Assembly (NCBI GenBank): GCA_002320815.1
Contig: DCLA01000033.1
Span: forward strand, 10,462-41,029
DNA length: 30,568 bases
From: Myxococcales bacterium UBA1660
GTDB taxonomy: Bacteria > Myxococcota_A > Polyangia > Polyangiales > Houyiibacteriaceae
Reading direction: 5' to 3'
A program made the position numbers and the translations under genes. The notes under the pieces are model-generated. The model was not told the origin of the DNA, did not search any database, and worked only from the letters and a program-made list of their open reading frames with translations. Each line of letters begins with the position of its first letter. Position 1 is the stretch's first letter. This document shows positions 16,978 to 24,205 of the stretch, piece after piece.

Positions 16978-19283
16978 TGCATGCCCTCGAACTCCGCTCG
17001 GGGAACACCTCGAGCCGAGTCCGCCCCACGACCACCGCCAGCGCCCGGCGGCGACTGCGCGCCTACCTCGCCGCGCAGGCCCCGCTGAGCGACGAGCGCC
17101 TCGACGCCCTGACCAAGCGGCTCTGCGACGAGACCGACGAGCTGCCCGCCGACCTCCGGGTCGCTCACGCGCAGGCGGCGGTGGAGGCGTGGCGGGACCG
17201 GGTGCTCGACGACGCGATGCGCGCCCGCGACGCCGACGGTACCATCCTGCGCCGCGCCCTCGAGCGACAGCCCGACGCGCTCCTCGACGACGATCCCGAG
17301 GTCTTGGGGGCGCTGCGGCGGCTTCACCGCGAGCTCAGCGGCCGCGCCGAGCTCCCCTCCCAGCGTCTCGCCGGCGCCGGGCCCTGGTGGCTCGTGGCCC
17401 CGGCGGTGGTGACGGCGATGGGGGTCGGCGGGAGCTGGTGGATGCTCCAGGTGCTCGGCACCAGCGTGGCCGCGGTCGTCTGGTCGGTGCTCTTCGGCGT
17501 GCTGCTCTCGCTCCACGGCGTGGCGGCGGTGCTGGCGCTCATCGGGCTGGTCACCCGCCCGCGGCCCCTCGCCGAGGCGACGGGGCCCCTGCCCAAGACG
17601 GCCCTGGTCATGCCGGTCTACGAGGAGGACCCCGAACGGGTCTTCGCGGCGCTGGCCGCCATGCGCGACGGACTCCTGGCCACCGGCCACGGGGAGTCTT
17701 TCGAGATCTTCGTCGCCAGCGACACCCGGGACCCGCGCAAGGCCGCCGACGAGAAGCGCGCCTGGCGCCGCCTGGCGAGCCACGCGGGGGACAAGCTGCC
17801 GGTCTTCTATCGGCGACGCGCGGCCAACGTGGGCAAGAAGGCCGGCAACCTCGCCGAGCTCTTCGTGCGCCACGAGGAGCGCTACACCTACGCGGTCATC
17901 CTCGACGCCGACAGCCTGATGGGCGCCGAGACCCTGGTGACCATGGTGCGCCGGATGGAGGCCCGCCCGACCCTGGGGTTGCTCCAGTCGTCGATCAGCC
18001 TCCGCGGCGGCGAGACCCTCTTCGCCCGGATGCTGCAGATGGCGCACGCGCTCGGGGGACCCCTGCTGACCCGCGGCCTCGCCGTCTGGTGCGGCCCCGA
18101 TGGGAACTACTTCGGTCACAACGCCATCGTGCGCGTGGACGCCTTCGTGCGTTGCTGTGGCCTCCCGCTGCTCAGCGGCGCGCCGCCCCTGGGCGGACCG
18201 ATCCTCAGCCACGACTTCGTCGAGGCCGCGCTCCTCCGCCGCGGGGGCTACGAGGTCCGCCTCGCGCCCGACCTGGTCGACTCCTACGAGGAGCCGCCGC
18301 CCACGCTGCGCGAGTACCTCGTGCGCGACCGCCGCTGGTGCCAGGGCAACCTGCAGCACCTCCGGGTCCTCTTCGCCGATGGGCTCCCGGCCCGCAGCCG
18401 GACCCACCTCTTGCTCGGCGCGATGGCCTACCTCGCCTCGCCGCTCTGGCTCCTCTTCACCGTGGTGGGCGCGTTCGCGCTCGGTGGGCTCGCCCAACAG
18501 CCGGCGGCCCTGCTGGGCCTCGCCGCCTTCGCCTTCGGGCTCCTGCTCTTCCCGCGGGTGCTCGGGCTCCTCTACGCCCTGGCCCACGCGCGCAGTCATG
18601 GCGGTGTGATCCGCCTGGTCGCCGGCTTCGTCGGTGAGCTCCTGCTCTCGGTGCTGGTCGCGCCGATCATGATGGTCGCGCGAACCCTCTTCGTGGTGGA
18701 GATCGTCACCGGCAAGGCCGTCGGCTGGTCTCCGCAGCGGCGGGCGTCCGCTGGCGCGCTGGCCTCCCTGGACCGACGCACGGTGACCACCAGCCTGCTG
18801 GGGCTCGTGGGGCTCGGGCTCTCGGCCCTGCTCCCCCACCCGTGGCTGGTCTGGCCGCTCGTCGGTCCGTGTGCCCTGGCGGTCCCCTTGGCGCTCCTCT
18901 TCGGCTCCGAGTGGGTCGGCGCGGCGGCGCGGCGGGTGGGGCTCTTCCGGGTGCCCGAGGAGCAGGCGCCGACGGAGATCGCGCGCGAGCTCGAGCGCCG
19001 GCGCGGCTACTACCACGCCGACGCCGCGTGTCGCTTCCGCGACCTGGTGCTGGACCCCGACCTCTGCGCCCGGCTCCAGGCCCAGCTCCTCGACGACGGC
19101 GAGCTCGACGAGGCCCTGGTCCGCCAGGCCATCGAGCGCGGTCCGGCGGGACTCACCGAGGCGCAGCGCCAGTCGCTGCTCACCTCCCGCGAGGCGCTGG
19201 GGCGCCTCCACGGCGAGGCCTGGCAGCACTGGAACGTGGAGGACTGGGAGCTCCCCCACGGCGTCCGCGCCGAGCCCCGCTGA
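16977..19283 (+). CDS. opgH: glucan glucosyltransferase OpgH (MdoH)
   Basis: A 768-residue inner-membrane GT2-family protein. The ATG at 16977 shares a base with the opgG stop and follows GGAGGAG. It polymerises beta-1,2-glucan from UDP-glucose and passes it across the membrane. Two helices lie near 137-160 and 165-193. The cytoplasmic catalytic domain follows: TALVMPVYEED (208-218), FVASDTRDP, GKKAGNL (286-292), the metal-binding ILDADS (308-313), VWCGPDGNYFGHNA (370-383), LSHDFVEA with the acidic base (about 410-417), and RDRRWCQGN (450-458), the QxxRW-type motif. Several further helices follow to about 660. The protein is shorter than E. coli OpgH (847), mostly at the two ends. The N-terminal region that binds FtsZ in E. 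coli is not recognisable by eye. Confidence 0.95.
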   Translation: MHALELRSGNTSSRVRPTTTASARRRLRAYLAAQAPLSDERLDALTKRLCDETDELPADLRVAHAQAAVEAWRDRVLDDAMRARDADGTILRRALERQPDALLDDDPEVLGALRRLHRELSGRAELPSQRLAGAGPWWLVAPAVVTAMGVGGSWWMLQVLGTSVAAVVWSVLFGVLLSLHGVAAVLALIGLVTRPRPLAEATGPLPKTALVMPVYEEDPERVFAALAAMRDGLLATGHGESFEIFVASDTRDPRKAADEKRAWRRLASHAGDKLPVFYRRRAANVGKKAGNLAELFVRHEERYTYAVILDADSLMGAETLVTMVRRMEARPTLGLLQSSISLRGGETLFARMLQMAHALGGPLLTRGLAVWCGPDGNYFGHNAIVRVDAFVRCCGLPLLSGAPPLGGPILSHDFVEAALLRRGGYEVRLAPDLVDSYEEPPPTLREYLVRDRRWCQGNLQHLRVLFADGLPARSRTHLLLGAMAYLASPLWLLFTVVGAFALGGLAQQPAALLGLAAFAFGLLLFPRVLGLLYALAHARSHGGVIRLVAGFVGELLLSVLVAPIMMVARTLFVVEIVTGKAVGWSPQRRASAGALASLDRRTVTTSLLGLVGLGLSALLPHPWLVWPLVGPCALAVPLALLFGSEWVGAAARRVGLFRVPEEQAPTEIARELERRRGYYHADAACRFRDLVLDPDLCARLQAQLLDDGELDEALVRQAIERGPAGLTEAQRQSLLTSREALGRLHGEAWQHWNVEDWELPHGVRAEPR

Positions 19284-19293
19284 GGGCTCGGCG
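19268..19293 (+). terminator. 10-bp hairpin with the opgH stop codon in its loop
   Basis: CGCCGAGCCC (19268-19277) pairs perfectly with GGGCTCGGCG (19284-19293). The 6-nt loop CGCTGA contains the TGA stop of opgH. There is no T-tract. A second, smaller hairpin (CTCAGC/GCTGAG, 19310-19325) covers the stop of the convergent hslO. Confidence 0.55.
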
Positions 19294-19310
19294 GGAACCG
19301 GGATCAGGCC

Positions 19311-20198
19311 TCAGCTCGGGCTGAGCAGGCCCTGCAGCTCGGGCAGCTCGATCACGTACTGGGTGTCGCACCAGTCGCAGCTCATCTCGAGGGGCTCGCC
19401 ATCGTCGACCAGGCTGCGGATGTCGTCGCGGCCCAGCGAGGCCAGGCTGCCCATGACGCGCGCCCGGGAGCAGTCGCAGTCGAAGCGGACCCCCGAGTCG
19501 CCGAGCTGGGTGTGCGGCATGGCGTAGAGGATCTCCTCCATCAGCTCGTGGGCGTCGGCGTCGGTCTTGGCCAGGCGCTCGTCGATGGAGGCGAAGTCGT
19601 CCTCCAGGCGCTGCGCCATCACCAGCAGCGCCCCCTCCTGGTCCGGGGCCTCGGGGAGGATCTGCACCAGGTAGCCACCGGCGGCGATGACCTCGTCGCC
19701 CTCGAAGACGGTGGCCACCCGGGCCATGGTCTCGATCTGCTCCGACTGGCGCATGTACCCCATGACCGCCTCGCTGATGGAGCGTTCGGGGACGTGCACC
19801 ACGCCCTGGTGGAGCTCGCCGTTGGGCAGCGAGCGCATCAGCTGCATCATCGCGCCTTCGCCCAGCTCGAAGGGCGGGGCATCGGCCTTGCGCTGGACCA
19901 GCCCGCGGGCCCAGCCGTCGGGGTGCGAGTCGGCGAGGAGGGTGCCGCTCTCGCCCGCGCCCTTGAGCGCGATCTGAACGCGGAGGGTGGGGGCCATGGT
20001 CTCGCGGTAGAGGACGGCGGCGGTCACCAGCTCGCCGAGGGCGCGGCCGAGCTGACCTTTGACGCCCTGGGCTTGCAGCACCTCGCGCACCGTCTCGGTG
20101 GTGCGGGCGGTCATCACGCGGAAGGCGCCGTCGTCGGTCATGGCGCGTTGGACACGGTCTTTCTTTGCCGGGGAGCTCATCGGACCGTTTATGCGCAT
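19311..20198 (-). CDS. hslO: Hsp33 redox-regulated chaperone
   Basis: A 295-residue cytoplasmic holdase that is switched on by oxidative unfolding. The zinc centre is intact: CDC at residues 241-243 and CDWC at 274-277, separated by 30 residues as in E. coli Hsp33. Upstream are the N-terminal ARTTETVREVLQAQ region, the HPDGWARGLVQ-like segment, and SEQIETMARVATVF, all typical of the family. The start at 20198 is preceded by AAAGG nine bases away. A start six codons later at 20180 (MSSPAKKDRV) would match most homologues and cannot be excluded. It converges on opgH and diverges from the dehydrogenase gene. Confidence 0.93.
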   Translation of the reverse strand: MRINGPMSSPAKKDRVQRAMTDDGAFRVMTARTTETVREVLQAQGVKGQLGRALGELVTAAVLYRETMAPTLRVQIALKGAGESGTLLADSHPDGWARGLVQRKADAPPFELGEGAMMQLMRSLPNGELHQGVVHVPERSISEAVMGYMRQSEQIETMARVATVFEGDEVIAAGGYLVQILPEAPDQEGALLVMAQRLEDDFASIDERLAKTDADAHELMEEILYAMPHTQLGDSGVRFDCDCSRARVMGSLASLGRDDIRSLVDDGEPLEMSCDWCDTQYVIELPELQGLLSPS

Positions 20199-20244
20199 TG
20201 CCGCGCGCCTTTCAAGGCGGGGGGAACCCCCGAGGGGGATCCGC

Positions 20245-20275
20245 TATGCTCGCCGCGCCCGGCGCGCGCCGGGCG
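20245..20275 (+). promoter_or_regulatory. candidate -10 box and perfect 20-bp palindrome before the dehydrogenase gene
   Basis: TATGCT (20245-20250) resembles a -10 box, though no good -35 is seen. Five bases later a perfect self-complementary sequence (20256-20275) starts CGCCCGGCGC and continues with its reverse complement. If the -10 is real, transcription would begin at the palindrome, making it either a 5'-terminal hairpin or an operator over the start site. AGGAG (20291-20295) is the ribosome site. Confidence 0.45.
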
Positions 20276-20299
20276 ATACCCCAGGAAAACAGGAGAAAA

Positions 20300-21331
20300 G
20301 TGACCGTGACCACCCACAAGACCGTGCTCATCCCCGGCGACGGCATCGGGCCCGAAGTGGCCGACGCCGTCCGCGAGATCTTCGAGGCGGCCGACGCCCC
20401 GATCGAGTGGGAGGTCCACCACGCCGGGCTGGCCGCCGTGGACGCGGGCGACGAGCTCTTGCCCCCCGCGACCCTCGACGCCGTCCGCGAGCATCGGGTG
20501 GCCCTGAAGGGCCCGTGCACCACGCCGGTGGGCAAGGGGTTCCGGTCGGTGAACGTGCAGCTCCGCAAGGAGCTCGACCTCTACGCCTCGGTGCGGCCCG
20601 TGCGGACGCTGCCGGGCATCGAGACCCGCTACTCCGACGTGGACCTGGTGGTCCTGCGCGAGAACACCGAGGGCCTCTACGCGGGCATCGAGAACGAAGT
20701 GACGCCGGGGGTCGTCACCTCGATCAAGGTGGTCACCGAGCGGGCGTCCAAGCGCTTCGCCAAGTGGGGGTTCGAGTACTGCCGGCTCCGCGGGCGCGAG
20801 CGCATCACCGCGATGCACAAGGCGAACATCATGAAGCTCGGTGACGGGCTCTTCATCCGCAGCGCCCGGCAGGTCCACGAGGAGGGCGGCTACGGCGACG
20901 TCGCCTACGACGAGATGATCATCGACGCCGGCGCCATGCGCCTGGTGCAGAACCCGCACGACTTCGACGTGCTCCTCCTGCAGAACCTCTACGGCGACGT
21001 CTTCAGCGACCTCTGCGCGGGCTTCATCGGGGGCCTCGGGGTTGCGCCGGGCGCCAACATCGGCGACGACCGGGCCATCTTCGAGGCGGTCCACGGGTCG
21101 GCGCCGGACATCGCGGGCAAGGGCATCGCCAACCCGCTCTCGCTGCTGATGAGCGGCGTGATGATGCTCCAGCACATGGGCGAGAAGCTCGGCGCGGCGG
21201 GCTGCAAGGAGGCGGCCGCCATGATCGAGGCGGCCTACGAGCGCGCCCTCTCCGACGGCCAGAAGACGGGGGACATCGGCGGCAGCTTGAACACCGCGGG
21301 CTTCACCAAGGCGGTCATCGAACGGCTCTGA
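20300..21331 (+). CDS. isocitrate dehydrogenase, probably NAD-dependent
   Basis: A 343-residue protein of the isocitrate/isopropylmalate dehydrogenase family. It starts at GTG 20300 (AGGAG four bases upstream) or GTG 20306 (ten bases). IPGDGIGPEV lies at the N-terminus. The substrate loop FRSVNVQLRKELDLYASVRP (81-100) has the Ser-x-Asn pattern of isocitrate enzymes. RENTEGLYAGIE (120-131), the MHKANIMK segment with catalytic Lys174, and NLYGDVFSDLCAGFIGGLG follow. In HGSAPDIAG (265-273), Asp270 and Ile271 replace the Lys-Tyr pair that binds the 2'-phosphate in E. coli Icd, which indicates NAD rather than NADP. It converts isocitrate to 2-oxoglutarate and CO2 in the TCA cycle. Homoisocitrate or isopropylmalate activity is less likely. 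No leu or lys genes are nearby. Confidence 0.85.
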   Translation: MTVTTHKTVLIPGDGIGPEVADAVREIFEAADAPIEWEVHHAGLAAVDAGDELLPPATLDAVREHRVALKGPCTTPVGKGFRSVNVQLRKELDLYASVRPVRTLPGIETRYSDVDLVVLRENTEGLYAGIENEVTPGVVTSIKVVTERASKRFAKWGFEYCRLRGRERITAMHKANIMKLGDGLFIRSARQVHEEGGYGDVAYDEMIIDAGAMRLVQNPHDFDVLLLQNLYGDVFSDLCAGFIGGLGVAPGANIGDDRAIFEAVHGSAPDIAGKGIANPLSLLMSGVMMLQHMGEKLGAAGCKEAAAMIEAAYERALSDGQKTGDIGGSLNTAGFTKAVIERL

Positions 21332-21337
21332 GTCGCG

Positions 21338-21363
21338 GCGGGGGACGTCCCGGCGTCCCCCGC
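21338..21363. terminator. 10-bp hairpin between convergent genes
   Basis: GCGGGGGACG (21338-21347) pairs perfectly with CGTCCCCCGC (21354-21363) around the loop TCCCGG. It lies in the 39-bp gap between the dehydrogenase and transporter stops, so it could serve both strands. No T-tract is present. Confidence 0.6.
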
Positions 21364-21370
21364 GCTCGAG

Positions 21371-24067
21371 CTACTTGCGGGGCGAGGTGAAGACGGCCGA
21401 TTCGGCCCGCTCGGCGCGGCGCTTCGCCCGGCTGATGCCGGCGATCTGGAGCAGCGCGGGCTGCACGATGAGGGTCGCGAAGAGCGTGGAGCCGACGGTG
21501 ATGGCGATGAGCTCGCCGAAGCGCCGGACGGGCACGAAGCTCGAGAAGAGCAGGACGGCGAAGCCGGCCATGAGGGTCACGCAGGAGATCACGATGGCCC
21601 GGCCGGTGCCGCGCGCCGCACGGATCAGCGCCGGGTGGGCCCGGAGGCCTCGATCCTTGGTCTCCTCCCGGAAGCGGGCCAACACGTGGATCGTCCCGTC
21701 GACCGCGAGGCCGAGACTGATGGAGAAGATGATCACCGTCGCCGCGTTCAGCGGGATGTCCCGGGCCACCATGTAGGCCATGGTGAAGACCAGGGGGATG
21801 ATGTTCGGCGGGATGCTCAGGAGCCCCAGCCGGATGCTCCGGAAGAGCAGGGCCAGGAGCACGAAGATGATGGCCACCGCCGTGAGCAGCGACCCCAGGA
21901 GGTCGCCGACCACCGCGTCCATGCCCACCGAGCCGTCGTAGGCCTCGCCGGTGTAGCCGACGACCACGTCGCCCGGGAGGGCGGCGGCGAGTTTGGTGTC
22001 CAGCTTCTCGATGAAGCGCATGGTCGCCTGGGCGCCCACGTCGCGGACCTTCACCTCGAAGCGCATGTGCTGGCGGTCGTCGGTGATCCAGGTGGAGAGC
22101 GGGTCGCCCTCGTCGCCCCGAGCCTGGAGCATCGAGCCGATGGCGTGGACGAGGTCCCGGCTGACGAAGCGCTGGGGAACCGGCGGCGCGCCGTCGGGGG
22201 AGAGCATCCGCAGCGTCTGCCGCAGGATGTCGTTCTGGCTCATGGTGCCCAGGACCTCGGGCTGGGTCCGCGCCCAGGCCGCGACCTCGTCGATGGCGTC
22301 GAGGACGTCGGGGTCCTCGAAGCGCATCTCTTGCGCGGAGCGGAGGCTCACCTCCAGCGGGCGGACGCCGCCGAGCTTCGCCTCGAGGAGGCGGGTGGTC
22401 TGGTAGACCGGGTCCTCTTCGTCGAACTGGTCGAGGAGCGCGTGGTCGACCTTCAGGAGGGTCGCCGCCCAGCCGCAGAGGACCAGGATCCCGGTGGTGA
22501 CCACCAGGATGTGCCACGGCCGGCGGAGGACCCACGCGGTGAGGCGCATGATGCCCAGCTCGAGCCAGGCGCCGCTGCGGCGCTCCTTCTTGTTCGGCGA
22601 CTTCACCCAGGTGAGTACCGCCGGCAGGAAGGTGATGGTGACCACGTAGGCGATCATCACGCCGATGGCCGAGGTCACGCCGAAGTGCCGGAGCATCACC
22701 GTCTTGGACACGATGAGCGAGGCCAGACCCACCGCGGTGGTCACCGAGGTCAGGAGACACGCCATCGCCATGGTCCGCACGGTCGCGCGGCCGGCGAAGA
22801 GGCGCTGGTCCTCGCTGGCGTCGTCCGAGGCCTTCTCCCGGTCCAGCTCTTCGCGATAGCGCGCGATGAGATGGATGGAGTCGCTGATGCCGATGATGAT
22901 CAGCAGCGTCGGTATGATGTTGTTCAGGACGTTGAAGGGCTCGCCCGCCAGGGCCATGCCGCCCACCGTCATCAGCGCGGTCAGGCCCACCGCCGCGATG
23001 GGCAGGATCACGCCGGGCAGCCAACGCAGGGCGATGCCCAGGAGGAGCATGCAGACCACCAGGGTCATCGGCACCAGCATCAGCTGGTCCTGCCGGATGT
23101 TCTCCACGATGGACGTGCGGATGTAGGGGAGCCCGCCTAGGTGCCACTCCACGCCCAGCGGGGTGGGGTGGCCCTCGAGGTAGGTGCGGAGCTCGCCGAC
23201 GTGCTCGCGCATCTCCCGGGCCTCGGCGGGCTTGAGGAAGAGCGCGGCGACCGCCAGGGTGCCGTCTTCGGAGAGCAGGCGCCCCTTGATCATCGGGGAC
23301 TGGGCCAGGCTCGCGCGGAGCTCTTCGACGTCCTCGGCGGTGACCTCGTCGCCGTCGACGATGGCGTCGACCTTCACCTCGCGCTGGAGGCGCGGGCCGA
23401 GCTCCTGGAACCCGCCGGGGAAGCGCTCGGGGTCGGCCTCGACGATGGAGACCAAGGCGTCGACGACGACCGCCTGGAGCTCGCCCTGGGCGTCACCGGC
23501 GGGGGCGTCGTCGCCCATCTCGGCTTCGAGGTCGTCCAGACCCATCTCGCCTTCGAGGTCGTCCAGGCCCATCTCGCCTTCGAGGTCGTCCAGACCGGGC
23601 CCGTCGCCGGGCGCGTCGCCCTCGAGGCCCATCTCGCCTTCGAGGTCGTCCAGGCCGAGCTCGCCTTCGAGGTCGTCCAGGCTCCCGCCGGGCTCCGGCG
23701 CGGCGTCCTCCTCGACCACGCGCCGAGGCAGCGGCGTCCGGGTCATGCTGACGACTTCTTCGATCCACTCCTGGCGACCGAGCTCCTGCACCACCTCGTC
23801 GAGGTACTGCAGCGGCTCTCGGGCGAGGACGCCTTCGTCGGCTTCGACGAGGACCAGCATGACCCGGTCGGTGTCGCCGAAGTCCGCGTGGAAGCGCTCG
23901 GAGACGGTCTCCCCTTCGCCCTCCTCGAACGACGAGATCAGGTTCTCGACCGAGGGGTCCACCTGGATCTTCGGGATCTGCGAGGCGAGTCCCGCGGTCA
24001 CCAAGAGGAGCACGCTCAAAACGAGCGCGCGCCTCGTGGTCACCACCCGCGCTATCCAATTCAGCAA
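21371..24067 (-). CDS. RND/MMPL-family exporter with acidic nonapeptide repeat
   Basis: An 898-residue inner-membrane protein. The first in-frame start is TTG at 24067, directly before the first helix (LNWIARVVTTRRALVLSVLLL); no Shine-Dalgarno is seen. Two similar halves each have one helix, a large periplasmic domain, then a block of five or six helices. In the first helix block LIIIGISDSIHLIARYREE (from 389) carries an Asp. The matching segment of the second block reads GLAVDGTIHVLARFREE. These are the family's proton-relay positions. Residues 130-185 of the first periplasmic domain contain five LDDLEGEMG-type repeats, absent from ordinary members. Relatives export lipids, hopanoids or drugs; the cargo here is unknown. 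It lies 138 nt downstream of the lipoprotein gene and may belong to its transcript. Confidence 0.85.
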   Translation of the reverse strand: MLNWIARVVTTRRALVLSVLLLVTAGLASQIPKIQVDPSVENLISSFEEGEGETVSERFHADFGDTDRVMLVLVEADEGVLAREPLQYLDEVVQELGRQEWIEEVVSMTRTPLPRRVVEEDAAPEPGGSLDDLEGELGLDDLEGEMGLEGDAPGDGPGLDDLEGEMGLDDLEGEMGLDDLEAEMGDDAPAGDAQGELQAVVVDALVSIVEADPERFPGGFQELGPRLQREVKVDAIVDGDEVTAEDVEELRASLAQSPMIKGRLLSEDGTLAVAALFLKPAEAREMREHVGELRTYLEGHPTPLGVEWHLGGLPYIRTSIVENIRQDQLMLVPMTLVVCMLLLGIALRWLPGVILPIAAVGLTALMTVGGMALAGEPFNVLNNIIPTLLIIIGISDSIHLIARYREELDREKASDDASEDQRLFAGRATVRTMAMACLLTSVTTAVGLASLIVSKTVMLRHFGVTSAIGVMIAYVVTITFLPAVLTWVKSPNKKERRSGAWLELGIMRLTAWVLRRPWHILVVTTGILVLCGWAATLLKVDHALLDQFDEEDPVYQTTRLLEAKLGGVRPLEVSLRSAQEMRFEDPDVLDAIDEVAAWARTQPEVLGTMSQNDILRQTLRMLSPDGAPPVPQRFVSRDLVHAIGSMLQARGDEGDPLSTWITDDRQHMRFEVKVRDVGAQATMRFIEKLDTKLAAALPGDVVVGYTGEAYDGSVGMDAVVGDLLGSLLTAVAIIFVLLALLFRSIRLGLLSIPPNIIPLVFTMAYMVARDIPLNAATVIIFSISLGLAVDGTIHVLARFREETKDRGLRAHPALIRAARGTGRAIVISCVTLMAGFAVLLFSSFVPVRRFGELIAITVGSTLFATLIVQPALLQIAGISRAKRRAERAESAVFTSPRK
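23514..23681 (-). repeat. 27-bp tandem repeat, five copies (3+2), inside the RND exporter gene
   Basis: Five near-identical 27-bp units start at 23514, 23541, 23568, 23628 and 23655. A 33-bp acidic/Gly-Pro spacer (23595-23627) splits them three and two. Each unit encodes one LDDLEGEMG-like nonapeptide, so changes in copy number keep the frame. Confidence 0.92.
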
Positions 24068-24082
24068 GTCGTCGTCCGTTCG

Positions 24083-24200
24083 GGGGCGTTCCAGCCCGGG
24101 GGGCCGGCCATCCGAGGGGCGAATACGAACGCACGCCGCCGTGATGCCGGGAGGCCTTGTCTACCACACGAGCGGCGAAGCGCGAACGCTGGAACGCCCC
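24083..24200. repeat. 13-bp inverted repeat flanking the exporter leader
   Basis: GGGGCGTTCCAGC (24083-24095) and its exact reverse complement (24188-24200) lie 92 nt apart in the 138-bp gap between the lipoprotein stop and the exporter start. In an exporter transcript they could pair to form one long-range stem with the second arm 15 nt before the start codon. The rest of the gap shows no clear motif. Confidence 0.6.
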
Positions 24201-24205
24201 AAAGG

